DNA of 64,000 bases, from positions 186,001 to 250,000 of the forward strand of contig NZ_CP017194.1 in NCBI RefSeq assembly GCF_006770265.1, in the 5' to 3' direction. Each line of letters begins with the position of its first letter. The stretch's first letter is position 1. This document shows positions 33,484-43,655 of this stretch, piece after piece. Source of the stretch: Lactococcus carnosus (GTDB lineage Bacteria; Bacillota; Bacilli; Lactobacillales; Streptococcaceae). The position numbers were made by a program, and so were the translations under genes. A model generated the notes under the pieces. It searched no databases and was not told the DNA's origin. It saw only the letters and a list, made by a program, of their open reading frames with translations.

Positions 33484-33879
33484 ATGATCAATTTATACTT
33501 ATCACCGAGTTGCACGTCTTGCCGCAAAGCACGCGTGTGGTTTAACAGCTACGGTGTCCCATTTGAAGAACATAATATTTTAACACAACCGATGACAGCA
33601 GAAGACTTAAAGTCAATTTTGGCTAAAACAGAAAATGGAACAGAGGATATTATCTCGACCAGAAGTAAGGTATTTCAAAAGTTAAATGTTGATGTCGATG
33701 AATTAACGATGAACCAGCTTATTTCTTTGATTTCAGAGCATCCAAGTTTACTACGTAGACCGATTATTGTTGACGAAAAAAGAATGCAAATCGGGTTTAA
33801 TGAAGATGAAATTCGGGCATTTTTACCACGGTCATATAGACAAGCAGAATTACGTGATGTCATGAGCTCGGGAGCTTGA
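33484..33879 (+). CDS. spx: Spx/ArsC-family transcriptional regulator (paralogue 2)
   Basis: Second Spx paralogue, about 131 residues. ATG 33484 (MINLYLSPSCTSCRKARVWF) is preferred to 33478 because GAAGTGAG then has normal spacing and the product matches family starts. It has the redox CxxC at Cys10/Cys13, LLRRPIIVDEKR and IGFNEDEIRAFLPR near 90-115. Its stop overlaps the UPF0223 gene, a neighbourhood (spx, UPF0223, suhB) also found in streptococci and lactococci, which suggests this is the conserved housekeeping Spx. Confidence 0.9.
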   Translation: MINLYLSPSCTSCRKARVWFNSYGVPFEEHNILTQPMTAEDLKSILAKTENGTEDIISTRSKVFQKLNVDVDELTMNQLISLISEHPSLLRRPIIVDEKRMQIGFNEDEIRAFLPRSYRQAELRDVMSSGA

Positions 33880-34160
33880 TGATGGCAGATAATTATCAAT
33901 ACCCACTAGACTTAAGGTGGACAAGCCAAGAACTAGGACAGGTTGTCACGTTTTTTAATCAGGTTGAAGCATTCTATGAGACTGGTGTGTCTCGCTCGGC
34001 TCTATTAGCTGCTTATCGTGTATTTAAAGAAGTAGTCCCTTCAAAAATGCAAGAGAAACAAATGGACCGTGACTTTGAAAAAGCATCAGGATACTCGACT
34101 TATAGAGCCCTACAGGAGGCTAAAACTAGTGACCGACAATCGATTAAATATCAAGCTTGA
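33879..34160 (+). CDS. UPF0223-family protein
   Basis: A small all-alpha protein of about 93 residues. YQYPLDLRWTSQELGQVVTFFNQVEAFYETGV and the C-terminal DFEKASGYSTYRALQEAK match UPF0223. Three possible starts (33876 TTG, 33879 and 33882 ATG) lie together; 33879 or 33882 fit GGGAG. It sits between spx and suhB with overlaps on both sides (32 bases with suhB), so it is part of one operon. The function is unknown. Confidence 0.85.
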   Translation: MMADNYQYPLDLRWTSQELGQVVTFFNQVEAFYETGVSRSALLAAYRVFKEVVPSKMQEKQMDRDFEKASGYSTYRALQEAKTSDRQSIKYQA

Positions 34161-34899
34161 GTTTGCAAAAAAAGTTGTCAAGCATGCAGGTGCTTATATT
34201 AAAGCACACATGACTGATACCTTAGAGATTTCGGAAAAAACACACTTTGATGATCTAGTAACAAATCTTGACCGTGAGGTGCAAGATATGCTCATTACCA
34301 AGATTCAGGAGTTATTTCCAGGTGATCATATTTTAGCTGAAGAAAATAATGTCAGACATGATATCAATGATGGCAACGTCTGGGTGATAGATCCAATCGA
34401 TGGGACAACAAATTTTATCGTGCAAAAAGATAATTTTGCTGTCATGTTGGCCTATTATGAGTCTGGTATTGGTAAACTAGGGCTTATTTTGGATGTCATG
34501 AAAGATACACTTTATTGGGGAGATGGCAGCACAACCTATAAAAATGATGCGCAAATTAGCTTATCGGTAGCGCCATTAGCGCAAAGTTTGATAGGTGTCA
34601 GTACCTATATGTATCGGACAAATGCGGGTGGTTTGTTAGACTTGAGTCATCAATCATTAGGCGTTCGTGCGATTGGGAGTGCCGGTATAGAATATACCAA
34701 CATTCTTGATGGTAAAATATGGGGTTATTTCAGTAATTTATCCCCTTGGGATTATGCGGCTGGTGCCATACTGATTGCTCCATTTGGCTATGTGACAGTC
34801 CAACTTGATGGTAGTCCAATGTCTTTTGAAGGCCGTCAGATGATGATGTCCATTCCAAAGCAACAATTAGAGAAGTTAAGTCGCCCTATCAAAAACTAA
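34129..34899 (+). CDS. suhB: Inositol-monophosphatase family protein (SuhB-like)
   Basis: A Mg2+-dependent phosphatase of about 256 residues. GTG 34129 (MTDNRLNIKLEFAKKVVKHA) is chosen because CAGGAGGC ends nine bases upstream. The metal motifs are AEENN near 75, WVIDPIDGTTNF near 88, and WDYAAGAILIAPFG near 205. The first Asp motif appears as FDDLVTNLDRE near 40. The substrate in firmicutes may be inositol phosphates, PAP or sugar phosphates and cannot be decided. It ends the spx-UPF0223-suhB operon. Confidence 0.88.
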   Translation: MTDNRLNIKLEFAKKVVKHAGAYIKAHMTDTLEISEKTHFDDLVTNLDREVQDMLITKIQELFPGDHILAEENNVRHDINDGNVWVIDPIDGTTNFIVQKDNFAVMLAYYESGIGKLGLILDVMKDTLYWGDGSTTYKNDAQISLSVAPLAQSLIGVSTYMYRTNAGGLLDLSHQSLGVRAIGSAGIEYTNILDGKIWGYFSNLSPWDYAAGAILIAPFGYVTVQLDGSPMSFEGRQMMMSIPKQQLEKLSRPIKN

Positions 34900-34903
34900 C
34901 AGC

Positions 34904-34933
34904 AAAAAACGGGGGGTTACCTACCGTTTTTTT
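34904..34933 (+). terminator. Terminator after suhB
   Basis: AAAAAACGG ... CCGTTTTTTT hairpin. Confidence 0.8.
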
Positions 34934-35009
34934 GGTTAGTCCGTGATATGAACACAAAAAAAGTAAATATGATATAATTTTGTAAAAGATAAAATGTGAA
35001 AGAAGAACA

Positions 35010-36293
35010 ATGGATAAAATAATAATCAATGGTGGACAGACAAAACTTGAGGGTCAAGTCGAGATTGAAGGTGCTAAGAATGCAGTGTTACCGCTTCTAG
35101 CAGCAACAATATTACAATCTGAAGGAGAGACAGTACTCTGTAATGTCCCAATTCTTAGTGACGTTTATACGATGAATGCAGTGATTAAACACCTCAATAT
35201 TCCATTAACTTTTGATGAAGCTAAAAAGAGTGTGCGCACACAAGCAGCGACAGATGTTGCTATTGAAGCACCTTATGAATATGTGAGTCAAATGCGGGCT
35301 TCTATTGTTGTACTCGGTCCAATTCTTGCACGGAATGGTCATGCACGTGTCTCTATGCCTGGTGGGTGTACAATTGGCTCACGGCCAATTGATTTGCACA
35401 TACGTGGTTTACAAGCGATGGGAGCAGAAATCACACAAAATGGTGGCTTTATCGAAGCAAAAGCGGCTGAACTTCACGGTGCCCATTTTTACATGGATTT
35501 TCCATCTGTTGGGGCGACGCAAAATATTATGATGGCAGCGACATTGGCTAAAGGTACCATGGTATTAGAAAATGCAGCTCGGGAACCAGAAATCGTTGAC
35601 TTAGCTAACCTGCTAAATAAAATGGGCGCCGATGTCAAGGGTGCTGGTACTGATACGATTGTCATCAAAGGTGTTGATAAGATGCATGGTACATCGCACA
35701 GTGTTGTTCAAGACAGAATCGAGGCAGGCACGTTTATGGTTGCAGCGGCAATCACCCAAGGTAATGTGCTGATTCTTGATGCTGTGCGTGAACATAATAG
35801 ACCCTTGTTATCGAAGCTTTCTGAAATGGGTGTTGCGATCATTCAAGAAGAAGATGGTATCAGAATCATCGGTCCTGAAACGTTGAAGCCTGTGACTGTT
35901 AAAACCTTACCTCACCCTGGTTTTCCAACAGATATGCAAGCACAGATGACAGCTGCTCAAGCAATCGCTAAAGGTGAGTCTGTCATGATCGAAACCGTTT
36001 TCGAGAATCGTTTCCAGCATCTTGAAGAAATGCGTCGTATGGGCTTGTCTGTTGATATTTCAAGAAATACAGCCAATATTCAAGGTGGCAGTCATTTTTC
36101 GGGTGCAGAAGTGCGTTCAACCGACCTCCGTGCTAGTGCCGCTTTGATTCTCTTAGGTATGGTTGCAGAAGGTACCACAACTGTCGGGAATTTAAAGCAT
36201 TTAGATCGTGGCTACTATAAATTTCATGAGAAATTAGCCAGCTTAGGGGCAGATATTAAACGCATTCATTTGGAAGGGCAAGACGATGTTTAA
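35010..36293 (+). CDS. murA: UDP-N-acetylglucosamine 1-carboxyvinyltransferase
   Basis: First committed step of peptidoglycan synthesis: enolpyruvyl transfer from PEP to UDP-GlcNAc. The 427-residue protein has the N-terminal [25 protein letters not shown] with Lys/Asn near 22-23. The catalytic Cys is in [15 protein letters not shown] near 115, the site targeted by fosfomycin. FPTDMQAQ with catalytic Asp is near 305 and [13 protein letters not shown] near 370. Streptococcaceae usually have two MurA paralogues; the downstream epuA identifies this locus as the epuA-linked one. It overlaps epuA by eight bases. Confidence 0.95.
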   Translation: MDKIIINGGQTKLEGQVEIEGAKNAVLPLLAATILQSEGETVLCNVPILSDVYTMNAVIKHLNIPLTFDEAKKSVRTQAATDVAIEAPYEYVSQMRASIVVLGPILARNGHARVSMPGGCTIGSRPIDLHIRGLQAMGAEITQNGGFIEAKAAELHGAHFYMDFPSVGATQNIMMAATLAKGTMVLENAAREPEIVDLANLLNKMGADVKGAGTDTIVIKGVDKMHGTSHSVVQDRIEAGTFMVAAAITQGNVLILDAVREHNRPLLSKLSEMGVAIIQEEDGIRIIGPETLKPVTVKTLPHPGFPTDMQAQMTAAQAIAKGESVMIETVFENRFQHLEEMRRMGLSVDISRNTANIQGGSHFSGAEVRSTDLRASAALILLGMVAEGTTTVGNLKHLDRGYYKFHEKLASLGADIKRIHLEGQDDV

Positions 36294-36474
36294 AAAGACG
36301 ATTAAATTTTTGGGACTACGCATTTCATTAATTTTACTGGTTGTCATTTTAATGGTGCTTGCGATTGTGTTAGGTCTTATGCTGGGGTATGGCGGTCTAG
36401 GTGGTAAAAATCCTGGTGATGTTTTTCGACCAAGTATCTGGCATGATTTTTTTAGTAAAATGAGTGGCAAGTAA
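36286..36474 (+). CDS. epuA: EpuA-family small membrane protein (annotated as RNA polymerase beta-associated)
   Basis: A 62-residue protein with one transmembrane helix (about residues 12-34, [21 protein letters not shown]) followed by [23 protein letters not shown], the signature of EpuA proteins. Its start overlaps murA by eight bases, as in pneumococcus, where the order is murA-epuA-endA. No endA follows here. The function is not established. Confidence 0.85.
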   Translation: MFKKTIKFLGLRISLILLVVILMVLAIVLGLMLGYGGLGGKNPGDVFRPSIWHDFFSKMSGK

Positions 36475-36645
36475 TGATGAGTCAGTATACGAAGCGAAAA
36501 TCTTTGACAGGCTATATAAATACTTGATTTGTAGGCATTATTATGCTAAAATAAACAAGTTGAACTGACGTTTATACTTTTTGGATGCCAAGATTTATTT
36601 CCTTAGAGATAAGCACAAATAGATTATAAATTAGGAGAAATACAA

Positions 36646-37929
36646 ATGACTGCAAGTTTTGAAAAAACTGGTGTAAATAACGGGACCTTAACTTTTACAA
36701 TCGAGCAAGATCTCATTGCAAAAGGTCTTGATGCAGCTTTCAATAAAGTTAAAAAGAACCTAAATGTACCTGGTTTCCGTAAAGGTAAAGTATCACGTAC
36801 AATTTTTAACAAAATGTACGGTGAAGCATCACTTTATGAAGAAGCATTAAATGCTGTTTTACCTGAAAGCTATGACGCAGCTGTAGCTGAAGCTGGTATT
36901 GATCCAGTTGCGCAACCTAAAATTGATATTAAATCAATGAATGAAGGTGAAGCATGGGAAATTACAGCTGATGTTGTTGTAAAACCTGAAGTTAAACTTG
37001 GTGACTATAAAAACCTTGAAGTTTCTGTAACTGTTGACAAAGATGTGACTGATGCTGATGTTGATGCGAAAATTGAAGCAGCACAAAAAAATCTTGCTGA
37101 ATTAGTTATCAAAGCAGATGCTGCTGAAAATGGTGATACTGTTGTCATCGATTTCGAAGGTAAAGTTGACGGTGTTGCGTTTGATGGCGGCACTGCAGAG
37201 AACCATAGCCTAGAACTTGGTTCTGCATCATTTATTCCTGGTTATGAAGAGCAATTAGTTGGTCATAAAGCTGGCGAAACTATCGAAGTGAAAGTAACTT
37301 TCCCTGAAGATTACCAAGCTGAAGATTTAGCTGGTAAAGATGCTGTCTTTGTCACAACGATTCATGAAGTTAAAGCTAAAGAAGTGCCTGAAATTGATGA
37401 TGAATTAGCTAAAGATATCGACGAAGAAGTTGAAACATTAGCTGAACTTAAAGCAAAATATAAAACACAATTAACTGAAGAAAAAGAAACACAGTATACA
37501 GATGCTGTTGAGACAGCTGCGATTGAAACAGCTGTTGCAAATGCAGAAATCGTTGAGTTGCCAGGTGAAATGGTTCATGATGAAGTACACCGTGCCATGA
37601 ATGAATTCCTTGGTAATATGCAACAACAAGGTATCTCTGCTGATATGTACTACCAATTAACAGGGACATCTGAAGAACAACTTCATACACAATTTGAAGG
37701 TGATGCTGACAAACGTGTTCGTACAAACCTAGTGATCGAAGCTGTAGCAGCTGCTGAAAACTTTGTGACAACACAAGACGAAATTGATACTGAAATTTCT
37801 GAGTTATCTGAAACATATAACATGCCTAAAGAAGAAGTGATGAAGCTTTTACCAACTGACATGCTTAAACATGATATTGCAGCTAAAAAAGCTGTAGAAG
37901 TAATCACTTCTACAGTAGTTGTAAAATAA
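36646..37929 (+). CDS. tig: Trigger factor
   Basis: Ribosome-bound chaperone and prolyl isomerase. In the 427-residue protein the N-terminal ribosome-binding domain carries [21 protein letters not shown] (about 41-62) with the GFRxGxxP-like signature. The FKBP-type domain is at about 160-245 ([20 protein letters not shown]), and the C-terminal helical arm holds the substrate-binding region. The codon use is strongly biased (GAA, AAA, GCT), as expected for a highly expressed gene. The Shine-Dalgarno AGGAGA is strong, and the gene is monocistronic. Confidence 0.96.
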   Translation: MTASFEKTGVNNGTLTFTIEQDLIAKGLDAAFNKVKKNLNVPGFRKGKVSRTIFNKMYGEASLYEEALNAVLPESYDAAVAEAGIDPVAQPKIDIKSMNEGEAWEITADVVVKPEVKLGDYKNLEVSVTVDKDVTDADVDAKIEAAQKNLAELVIKADAAENGDTVVIDFEGKVDGVAFDGGTAENHSLELGSASFIPGYEEQLVGHKAGETIEVKVTFPEDYQAEDLAGKDAVFVTTIHEVKAKEVPEIDDELAKDIDEEVETLAELKAKYKTQLTEEKETQYTDAVETAAIETAVANAEIVELPGEMVHDEVHRAMNEFLGNMQQQGISADMYYQLTGTSEEQLHTQFEGDADKRVRTNLVIEAVAAAENFVTTQDEIDTEISELSETYNMPKEEVMKLLPTDMLKHDIAAKKAVEVITSTVVVK

Positions 37930-37936
37930 AAATGTT

Positions 37937-37977
37937 AAAAAGAGATGAGCCGATATCACATTGGTTCATCTTTTTTT
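37937..37977 (+). terminator. tig terminator
   Basis: AGATGA-CC ... GG-TCATCT followed by seven T. Confidence 0.75.
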
Positions 37978-38005
37978 ATAGTAAGTTATTAGACTAAGCA
38001 TCATT

Positions 38006-38040
38006 AAAAACGCTATATCTCAGCAAGATATAGCGTTTTT
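38006..38040. terminator. Bidirectional terminator between tig and proC
   Basis: AAAAACGCTATATCT and its exact complement around a short loop, between convergent genes. Confidence 0.85.
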
Positions 38041-38069
38041 AGGTTAGTGATTGAAACAGCTAGTAAGCG

Positions 38070-38849
38070 TTACTTAGACATTGCTTTGTTTTTATCAACT
38101 GTTGCTGTGATGGCATCGATCACTGTTGCGACAAAGTTGTTTTGCTCCAAACTTACGACACCAGCGACGGTTGTCCCACCTGGGCTTGAGACATTATCAA
38201 CCAAGGTCCATGGGTTGAGATCAGAAGAGAGTAACATTTGAGCACTTGCAAGGACTGTTTCAGCTACAATCTTAGTGCTCACATCTTTTGGCATACCATG
38301 TAAGACACCAGCACGACTCATGGCATCTATAAACATATAGATGTAGGCAGGAGAGCTACCGGCTAGGGCAGTAAAAGTACCAAAATCTTTCTCGGCAAGT
38401 TCATGTACACTACCGATACTTTCAAAAATAGCGGTTACAGTAGCAAAAGTGTCATCCGAAACGTTGGCATTTCTTGTGATGCCTGTCGTTGATTTCTGAA
38501 TCGTCGCGTTAATGTTTGGCATGACTCTGATCAACGGTTGTTTGCTAGTGGTTAGTGAAGCCAAATCAGACAGGGTCATACCTGCTGCGATGGACAAAAT
38601 CGGTTTATTTATCTGATGCGCGCGTAATATTTCTGGTATGATATGTGGTTTAACAGCAAGCACAACAATATCTGAGCTCTGAATCAGCTCAGTATGGCTA
38701 GCTGCTGCTTTGATGCCTAACATGTGAGCAGTTTTTTGTGTCGTATCAAGGGTGCGTCCTGATATTTGAATGCTGAATGTATCTTTGTCCAAACCGTTGA
38801 TGATGGCTGATGCCATTTTTCCTGCGCCAATAAAACCAATAGCAATCAT
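38070..38849 (-). CDS. proC: Pyrroline-5-carboxylate reductase
   Basis: NAD(P)H-dependent last step of proline synthesis. In the 259-residue protein the Rossmann start IGFIGAGKMASAIINGL is at residues 3-20, VLAVKPHIIPEIL near 66 and MPNINATIQKSTTGI near 113. The C-terminal dimerisation domain has ALAGSSPAYIYMFIDAMSRAG and the signature DNVSSPGGTTVAGVVSLE near 215. The Shine-Dalgarno AAGGAGC precedes it. It is a single-gene unit, divergent from glmU. Confidence 0.94.
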   Translation of the reverse strand: MIAIGFIGAGKMASAIINGLDKDTFSIQISGRTLDTTQKTAHMLGIKAAASHTELIQSSDIVVLAVKPHIIPEILRAHQINKPILSIAAGMTLSDLASLTTSKQPLIRVMPNINATIQKSTTGITRNANVSDDTFATVTAIFESIGSVHELAEKDFGTFTALAGSSPAYIYMFIDAMSRAGVLHGMPKDVSTKIVAETVLASAQMLLSSDLNPWTLVDNVSSPGGTTVAGVVSLEQNNFVATVIDAITATVDKNKAMSK

Positions 38850-39219
38850 GATGTGCTCCTTCGTTTAGCAAAATTAAGTTGTCAATGTATAAAGGGAAGT
38901 GTCATAAAAAGTGAGCTTAAGGTCCCCTATTTTATCTATTCTACCATAAGTTTACTTGATAATTCAAAAGGACTGGTAATGGCTAAATATGAACGTGTTG
39001 CAAAAAAAGACTATAAAATTACATAACCTATTTAAAAACAAGATGAGACAAAAGCCATGAGAACCGCATTATTTAAGACAAAATAAGAGATTATTGGTAT
39101 AATAGGCTTATTATTATATTATTTTAGAGATGAATGTTAGCCAGTGTTCCTAAATGCGTCAAAGTGTGTGTTATAAGACTGTTTAGGTGCCTTGTGTTAA
39201 CAACATAAAGGGAGTCATT
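38850..39219. other. Intergenic region between proC and glmU
   Basis: It contains the proC Shine-Dalgarno on the left and an extended -10, TGgTATAAT (hexamer 39098-39103), about 115 bases before glmU. No open frame with a ribosome-binding site and no recognisable riboswitch is visible, in particular no GlmS-type ribozyme. Confidence 0.5.
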
Positions 39220-40593
39220 ATGAATCAATACGCAATTATTTTAGCAGCTGGTAAAGGGACCCGTATGAAGTCTGATTTGCCAAAAGTTTTACATCAGGTA
39301 ACTGGTAAACCGATGGTCAACCATGTTCTATCAGCTACTCGTGCCATTAATCCAGAAAAAACGATTGTGATTGTTGGACATGGTGCAACTGAAGTTCTAG
39401 GTGTGCTACCTGAGTATATCGGTTATGTTAAGCAAGAAGAACAGCTAGGAACCGGTCATGCGGTTAAAATTGCTGAATCATTACTTAAAGACCTTAAGGG
39501 GACAACGCTTGTCATCGCAGGAGATACACCTTTAATCAGACCTGAGAGCTTGGTTGACTTATTTGAGTACCATCAGTCGGAAAATGCGACAGCAACGATA
39601 CTCACAGCAATCGCTGAAGATCCGACAGGCTATGGCCGTATTATTCGTGAAGATGGTCATGTTGCTAAAATTGTCGAGCAAAAAGATGCTAATGATTTCG
39701 AGAAGTCAGTTCAAGAAATTAATACAGGCACTTATGTTTTTGATAATCAAGCCTTATTTGATGCCTTATCCAATATCACAACAGATAATGCTCAGGGTGA
39801 GTATTACTTGACGGATGTCATTGAAATTTTGAAGCGTAATGATGAAAAAGTCGGTGCTTTTGTCTTAGATGACTTTGAAGAGTCGATTGGTGTTAATGAT
39901 AGAATTGCTTTATCGCAAGCAGAAAAAATTATGCGTCACCGGATTAACCAGCAACATATGGTCAACGGTGTGACCTTGATTGATCCTGAAACGACATACA
40001 TTGATTCTGATGTTGAGATTGGTTATGATACGATCATCGAACCAAATGTTGTGATTACAGGTAAAACTGTGATTGGCCGAGACGTCAAAATCACATCAGG
40101 CAGTCGTATTGAGGATGCAACACTTGCACATCATACAGAAATTCGCAACTCAACCGTTGAATACTCAGTGCTGAAAGAAGGGGCAAATGTTGGCCCTTAT
40201 GCCCATCTGAGACCAAGTACTGTCCTTCATGAAGATGTCCATGTTGGTAATTTCGTAGAAGTAAAAGCTTCATCGTTAGGCGTGGGGACAAAAGCAGGTC
40301 ACTTAACCTATATCGGCAATGCAACTGTGGGAGACGGTGTTAATTTTGGTGCTGGCACGATTACAGTTAATTATGATGGCAAGAATAAATTTAATACTGA
40401 GATTGAAGATTATGCCTTCATCGGTAGTAACTCGACTTTAATTGCACCACTATCAATCGGTAAGAATGCGATCACGACAGCAGGTTCTGTGATTACGACG
40501 GATGTCTTGCAAGATGATGTCGCATTTGGTCGAGCACGCCAGACAAATAAGAGTGGTCGTGCTAAAAACTTACCAAGTTACCATGAAGACTGA
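39220..40593 (+). CDS. glmU: Bifunctional GlmU (GlcN-1-P acetyltransferase / GlcNAc-1-P uridyltransferase)
   Basis: Makes UDP-GlcNAc for peptidoglycan and teichoic acids. ATG 39220 follows AAAGGGAG. The N-terminal pyrophosphorylase domain (1-~230) has [19 protein letters not shown] at 7-25 and IAGDTPLI near 100. The C-terminal left-handed beta helix (~255-455) has hexapeptide repeats and the acetyl-CoA/active-site part [20 protein letters not shown] ... [22 protein letters not shown]. The 457-residue length is normal. It begins the conserved glmU-nudF-macP-mtnN cluster. Confidence 0.96.
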   Translation: MNQYAIILAAGKGTRMKSDLPKVLHQVTGKPMVNHVLSATRAINPEKTIVIVGHGATEVLGVLPEYIGYVKQEEQLGTGHAVKIAESLLKDLKGTTLVIAGDTPLIRPESLVDLFEYHQSENATATILTAIAEDPTGYGRIIREDGHVAKIVEQKDANDFEKSVQEINTGTYVFDNQALFDALSNITTDNAQGEYYLTDVIEILKRNDEKVGAFVLDDFEESIGVNDRIALSQAEKIMRHRINQQHMVNGVTLIDPETTYIDSDVEIGYDTIIEPNVVITGKTVIGRDVKITSGSRIEDATLAHHTEIRNSTVEYSVLKEGANVGPYAHLRPSTVLHEDVHVGNFVEVKASSLGVGTKAGHLTYIGNATVGDGVNFGAGTITVNYDGKNKFNTEIEDYAFIGSNSTLIAPLSIGKNAITTAGSVITTDVLQDDVAFGRARQTNKSGRAKNLPSYHED

Positions 40594-40630
40594 TTAGGTA
40601 AGCTAGATGTGGAATGGAGATAAGATAGCT

Positions 40631-41191
40631 ATGAATTTTGAAGACTTTGAAGAAAAAACAGTAACTCGAGAAGATATCTTTAAAGGACAGGTGATCGATG
40701 TCAAATATGACACAGTGACACTTCCAGGAAAAACAGAAACTGCAAAACGCGAGCTCGTCTTTCATAATGGTGGTGTTGCTGTACTTGCCATTACTGACGA
40801 ACAGAAGCTGATTCTTGTTAGACAATTTCGAAAGGCACTTGAAAAAGTAATCTACGAAATTCCAGCTGGCAAGCTTGAACAGGGTGAAAATAGTGACCCA
40901 CAAGCTGCAATGGTCCGTGAACTTGAAGAAGAGACTGGTATGGCGGCAGCAACGATCGTTAAAATTAGTGAGTTTTACACAGCACCAGGATTTTGTAACG
41001 AAGTATTACACCTGTATAAAGCACAAAATCTAACTAAGGTTGATAATCCGCGCCCACAAGATGCTGATGAAACGATTGAACTGCACGAGGTGACACTTGT
41101 TGAGGCAAAAGCCATGATAAAATCTGGTGAGATTGCGGATGCCAAAACACTCATTGCCATTCAATATTGGGAGCTTGAGACACATGCCTAG
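40631..41191 (+). CDS. nudF: ADP-ribose pyrophosphatase (Nudix, NudF-like)
   Basis: A Nudix hydrolase of about 186 residues, predicted to split ADP-ribose into AMP and ribose-5-phosphate. ATG 40631 is chosen behind GGAGATAAG; ATG 40607 lacks a Shine-Dalgarno. The Nudix box runs GKLEQGENSDPQAAMVRELE then EETG (about 85-107), preceded by IYEIPAG, and FYTAPGFCNEVLHLYKA (~118-134) is typical of ADP-ribose pyrophosphatases. The stop overlaps macP by eight bases. Confidence 0.92.
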   Translation: MNFEDFEEKTVTREDIFKGQVIDVKYDTVTLPGKTETAKRELVFHNGGVAVLAITDEQKLILVRQFRKALEKVIYEIPAGKLEQGENSDPQAAMVRELEEETGMAAATIVKISEFYTAPGFCNEVLHLYKAQNLTKVDNPRPQDADETIELHEVTLVEAKAMIKSGEIADAKTLIAIQYWELETHA

Positions 41192-41456
41192 ACCATTACT
41201 GACAGATGATATCATCAAAGAAGCCAAACGAAACAAAAAGCGACTTGAGCAAGAATTGCTCCAGGCTAAACAAGATGATACGCAGTTAATCAAAAAATTT
41301 GCATCTGAAAAAACAAAGCTGGAAAAAAACCAGATTTATAAGAGCCGCCGAATAGAATCTCAAAAAAGAGAAGAACGTGGTAAGAAAATTACGCGTTCCA
41401 TCATCATTTTGGCGATTTTATTAATTGTTGTGATGATTATCGTCTTTAAGTTCTAA
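41184..41456 (+). CDS. macP: Cell-wall synthase accessory protein MacP
   Basis: A 90-residue protein starting MPRPLLTDDIIKEAKRNKKR with a charged, coiled-coil-like cytoplasmic region (10-~62) and one C-terminal transmembrane helix (~66-88). The sequence and its position between a NudF gene and mtnN match pneumococcal MacP, which activates the class A penicillin-binding protein PBP2a and is phosphorylated by StkP. The Ser/Thr kinase partner here is the gene at 26779. Function is transferred from pneumococcus. Confidence 0.8.
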   Translation: MPRPLLTDDIIKEAKRNKKRLEQELLQAKQDDTQLIKKFASEKTKLEKNQIYKSRRIESQKREERGKKITRSIIILAILLIVVMIIVFKF

Positions 41457-41532
41457 TGGCATGGTTCATTAACAGGATAGAGAAATCGGACATACGTGGG
41501 TACTTTTTGTATGTAGGAGAAGAGGAGTAGAC

Positions 41533-42213
41533 ATGAAATTAGGCATTATTGCAGCAATGGATGAAGAACTTAAAGTGCTAACACAAGCGATTCAAGAGGT
41601 GACAAAAGCTAGCCATCATGGCTTTATTTTCTATACAGGTACCATTGGCCGTCATGAGGTGGTCTTGGTGAAATCAGGTATTGGGAAGGTCATGAGTGCC
41701 GTTGCAGTGAGTCTGCTAGCTGAAGTGTTTAAGGTGGATGGTATTATTAATACGGGATCTGCCGGAGGGGTTGGCCCTGGCTTGAGCGTTGGTGATGTTG
41801 TGATCGCGGATAGACTTGCCTATCACGATGTTGATGTGACAGCATTTGGCTATGCGTTTGGTCAAATGGCTGGACAAGACCTCTATTATCATAGCAGTAA
41901 GTATTTTGTATCAGAACTGAAAAAAGCGGATCCGAATGCAAAGACGGGATTAGTTACCTCATCAGATTCATTTATTTCATCAAAAGCACGACAGTTGGAG
42001 ATCAAGTCTCATTTTCCTGATGTCCTTGCTGTAGAGATGGAAGGTGCTTCTATTGCGCAAGCCGCAACAGCGCTTGGCAAACCCTTTGTTGTTGTGCGGA
42101 GTATTTCTGATACAGCAGATGGACAAGCCGCAACAAGCTTTGATGAGTTTATCATTCATGCTGGAGAAAAATCAGCGCGGACATTAATTAAGATGCTAGA
42201 AACGATGGTATGA
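41533..42213 (+). CDS. mtnN: 5'-methylthioadenosine/S-adenosylhomocysteine nucleosidase
   Basis: Cleaves adenine from MTA and SAH; in bacteria with LuxS it feeds AI-2 synthesis. The 226-residue protein has MKLGIIAAMDEEL at the start, VLVKSGIGKVMSAV near 48, INTGSAGGVGPGLSVGDVVIADR near 75, VEMEGASIAQAA near 172 and SISDTADGQA near 195 (catalytic Asp). It is the last of the glmU cluster and is coupled to pncB by a four-base overlap (ATGA). Confidence 0.95.
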   Translation: MKLGIIAAMDEELKVLTQAIQEVTKASHHGFIFYTGTIGRHEVVLVKSGIGKVMSAVAVSLLAEVFKVDGIINTGSAGGVGPGLSVGDVVIADRLAYHDVDVTAFGYAFGQMAGQDLYYHSSKYFVSELKKADPNAKTGLVTSSDSFISSKARQLEIKSHFPDVLAVEMEGASIAQAATALGKPFVVVRSISDTADGQAATSFDEFIIHAGEKSARTLIKMLETMV

Positions 42214-43655
42214 CGATGACAGATAATCTAGTATTGCATACAGATTTATACCAGCTGAATATGATGCAGGTCTATTTTGAGAAGGGGATTTCTGAGCGTC
42301 ATGCCGTTTTTGAAGTTTATTTTCGGGATATGCCTTTCAAAAATGGCTATGCTGTTTTTGCAGGTCTCGAACGTGTCATTGATTACTTAAAAGGATTACA
42401 GTTTGATAAGGATGATATTGCTTACTTAAGGGAACTCGGTTATCCAGAATCCTTTTTAAGCTATTTATCAGAGATGACCTTTACTTGTGATGTTAAGTCA
42501 GCTAAAGAAGGCGACTTGGTATTTGCTAATGAACCAATCATGCAAATTGAAGGACCCTTGGCACAATGTCAGTTGGTCGAAACGGCAATTTTGAATATCG
42601 TTAATTTTCAAACGCTGATTGCGACCAAGGCTGCACGTATCAAATCAGTTATTGGCGATGCACCTTTACTGGAATTTGGGACAAGACGGGCGCAAGAAAT
42701 GGATGCTGCGATTTGGGGAACACGGGCTGCTGTTATCGGTGGTGCAGATGCAACTTCAAACGTGAGAGCAGGCAAGCTATTTGGTATTCCTGTTTCGGGT
42801 ACACATGCCCACTCTCTGGTGCAAGCCTATGGTAATGACTACGATGCCTTTAAAGCTTATGCGACAACGCATCGTGACTGTGTTTTCTTAGTGGATACTT
42901 ATGATACCTTAAAAATTGGTGTCCCAGCGGCAATTAAAGTTGCTAAAGAAATGGGAGATCAGATACATTTTCAAGGGGTGCGTATTGACTCTGGAGATAT
43001 GGCTTATATTTCCAAAAAAGTGAGAGAGCAACTGGACGATGCAGGATTTACTGCTGCTAAAATCTATGCGTCGAATGATCTAGATGAAAATACGATTCTG
43101 AATCTAAAAATGCAAAAAGCTAAGATAGATGTTTGGGGCGTTGGCACTAAACTGATCACAGCCTATGATCAACCTGCACTCGGTGCAGTTTATAAAATCG
43201 TATCAATTGAGACAGAGACAGGTAAGATGCGAGATACAATCAAGCTCTCTAGTAATGCCGAAAAAGTCTCAACACCTGGTAAAAAACAAGTTTGGCGTAT
43301 TCGCAGTTTAGATAAGAACAAGTCAGAAGGGGACTATATCACATTTTCAGATGTTGACCCTAACCGATTAGATGAAATCGTGATGTTCCATCCGACCTAT
43401 ACTTATATTAATAAGCGCTTGAAAAATTTCACAGCAAGACCGCTTTTAGTTCCAATTTTTGACAAAGGACAACTGATTTATAACCTACCTAGTTTGTCAG
43501 AAATCAAAGCCTATTTCAATGACAAACTTGATGACCTATGGGATGAATATAAGCGTGATTTAAATCCTCAGGACTACCCTGTCGATTTGGCACAAGAGGT
43601 ATGGGACCATAAAATGAAACTGATCGATGAAGTGAGAAAGGATGTTTACAAATGA
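42210..43655 (+). CDS. pncB: Nicotinate phosphoribosyltransferase
   Basis: Preiss-Handler entry enzyme making nicotinate mononucleotide from nicotinate and PRPP. The 481-residue protein has [18 protein letters not shown] near residue 9, [26 protein letters not shown] near 152-177, [13 protein letters not shown] near 195, and [16 protein letters not shown] near 263. ATG 42210 overlaps the mtnN stop; ATG 42216 is an alternative. It starts an NAD-synthesis run pncB-nadE-nadD whose genes are joined by four-base ATGA overlaps. Confidence 0.95.
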   Translation: MTMTDNLVLHTDLYQLNMMQVYFEKGISERHAVFEVYFRDMPFKNGYAVFAGLERVIDYLKGLQFDKDDIAYLRELGYPESFLSYLSEMTFTCDVKSAKEGDLVFANEPIMQIEGPLAQCQLVETAILNIVNFQTLIATKAARIKSVIGDAPLLEFGTRRAQEMDAAIWGTRAAVIGGADATSNVRAGKLFGIPVSGTHAHSLVQAYGNDYDAFKAYATTHRDCVFLVDTYDTLKIGVPAAIKVAKEMGDQIHFQGVRIDSGDMAYISKKVREQLDDAGFTAAKIYASNDLDENTILNLKMQKAKIDVWGVGTKLITAYDQPALGAVYKIVSIETETGKMRDTIKLSSNAEKVSTPGKKQVWRIRSLDKNKSEGDYITFSDVDPNRLDEIVMFHPTYTYINKRLKNFTARPLLVPIFDKGQLIYNLPSLSEIKAYFNDKLDDLWDEYKRDLNPQDYPVDLAQEVWDHKMKLIDEVRKDVYK

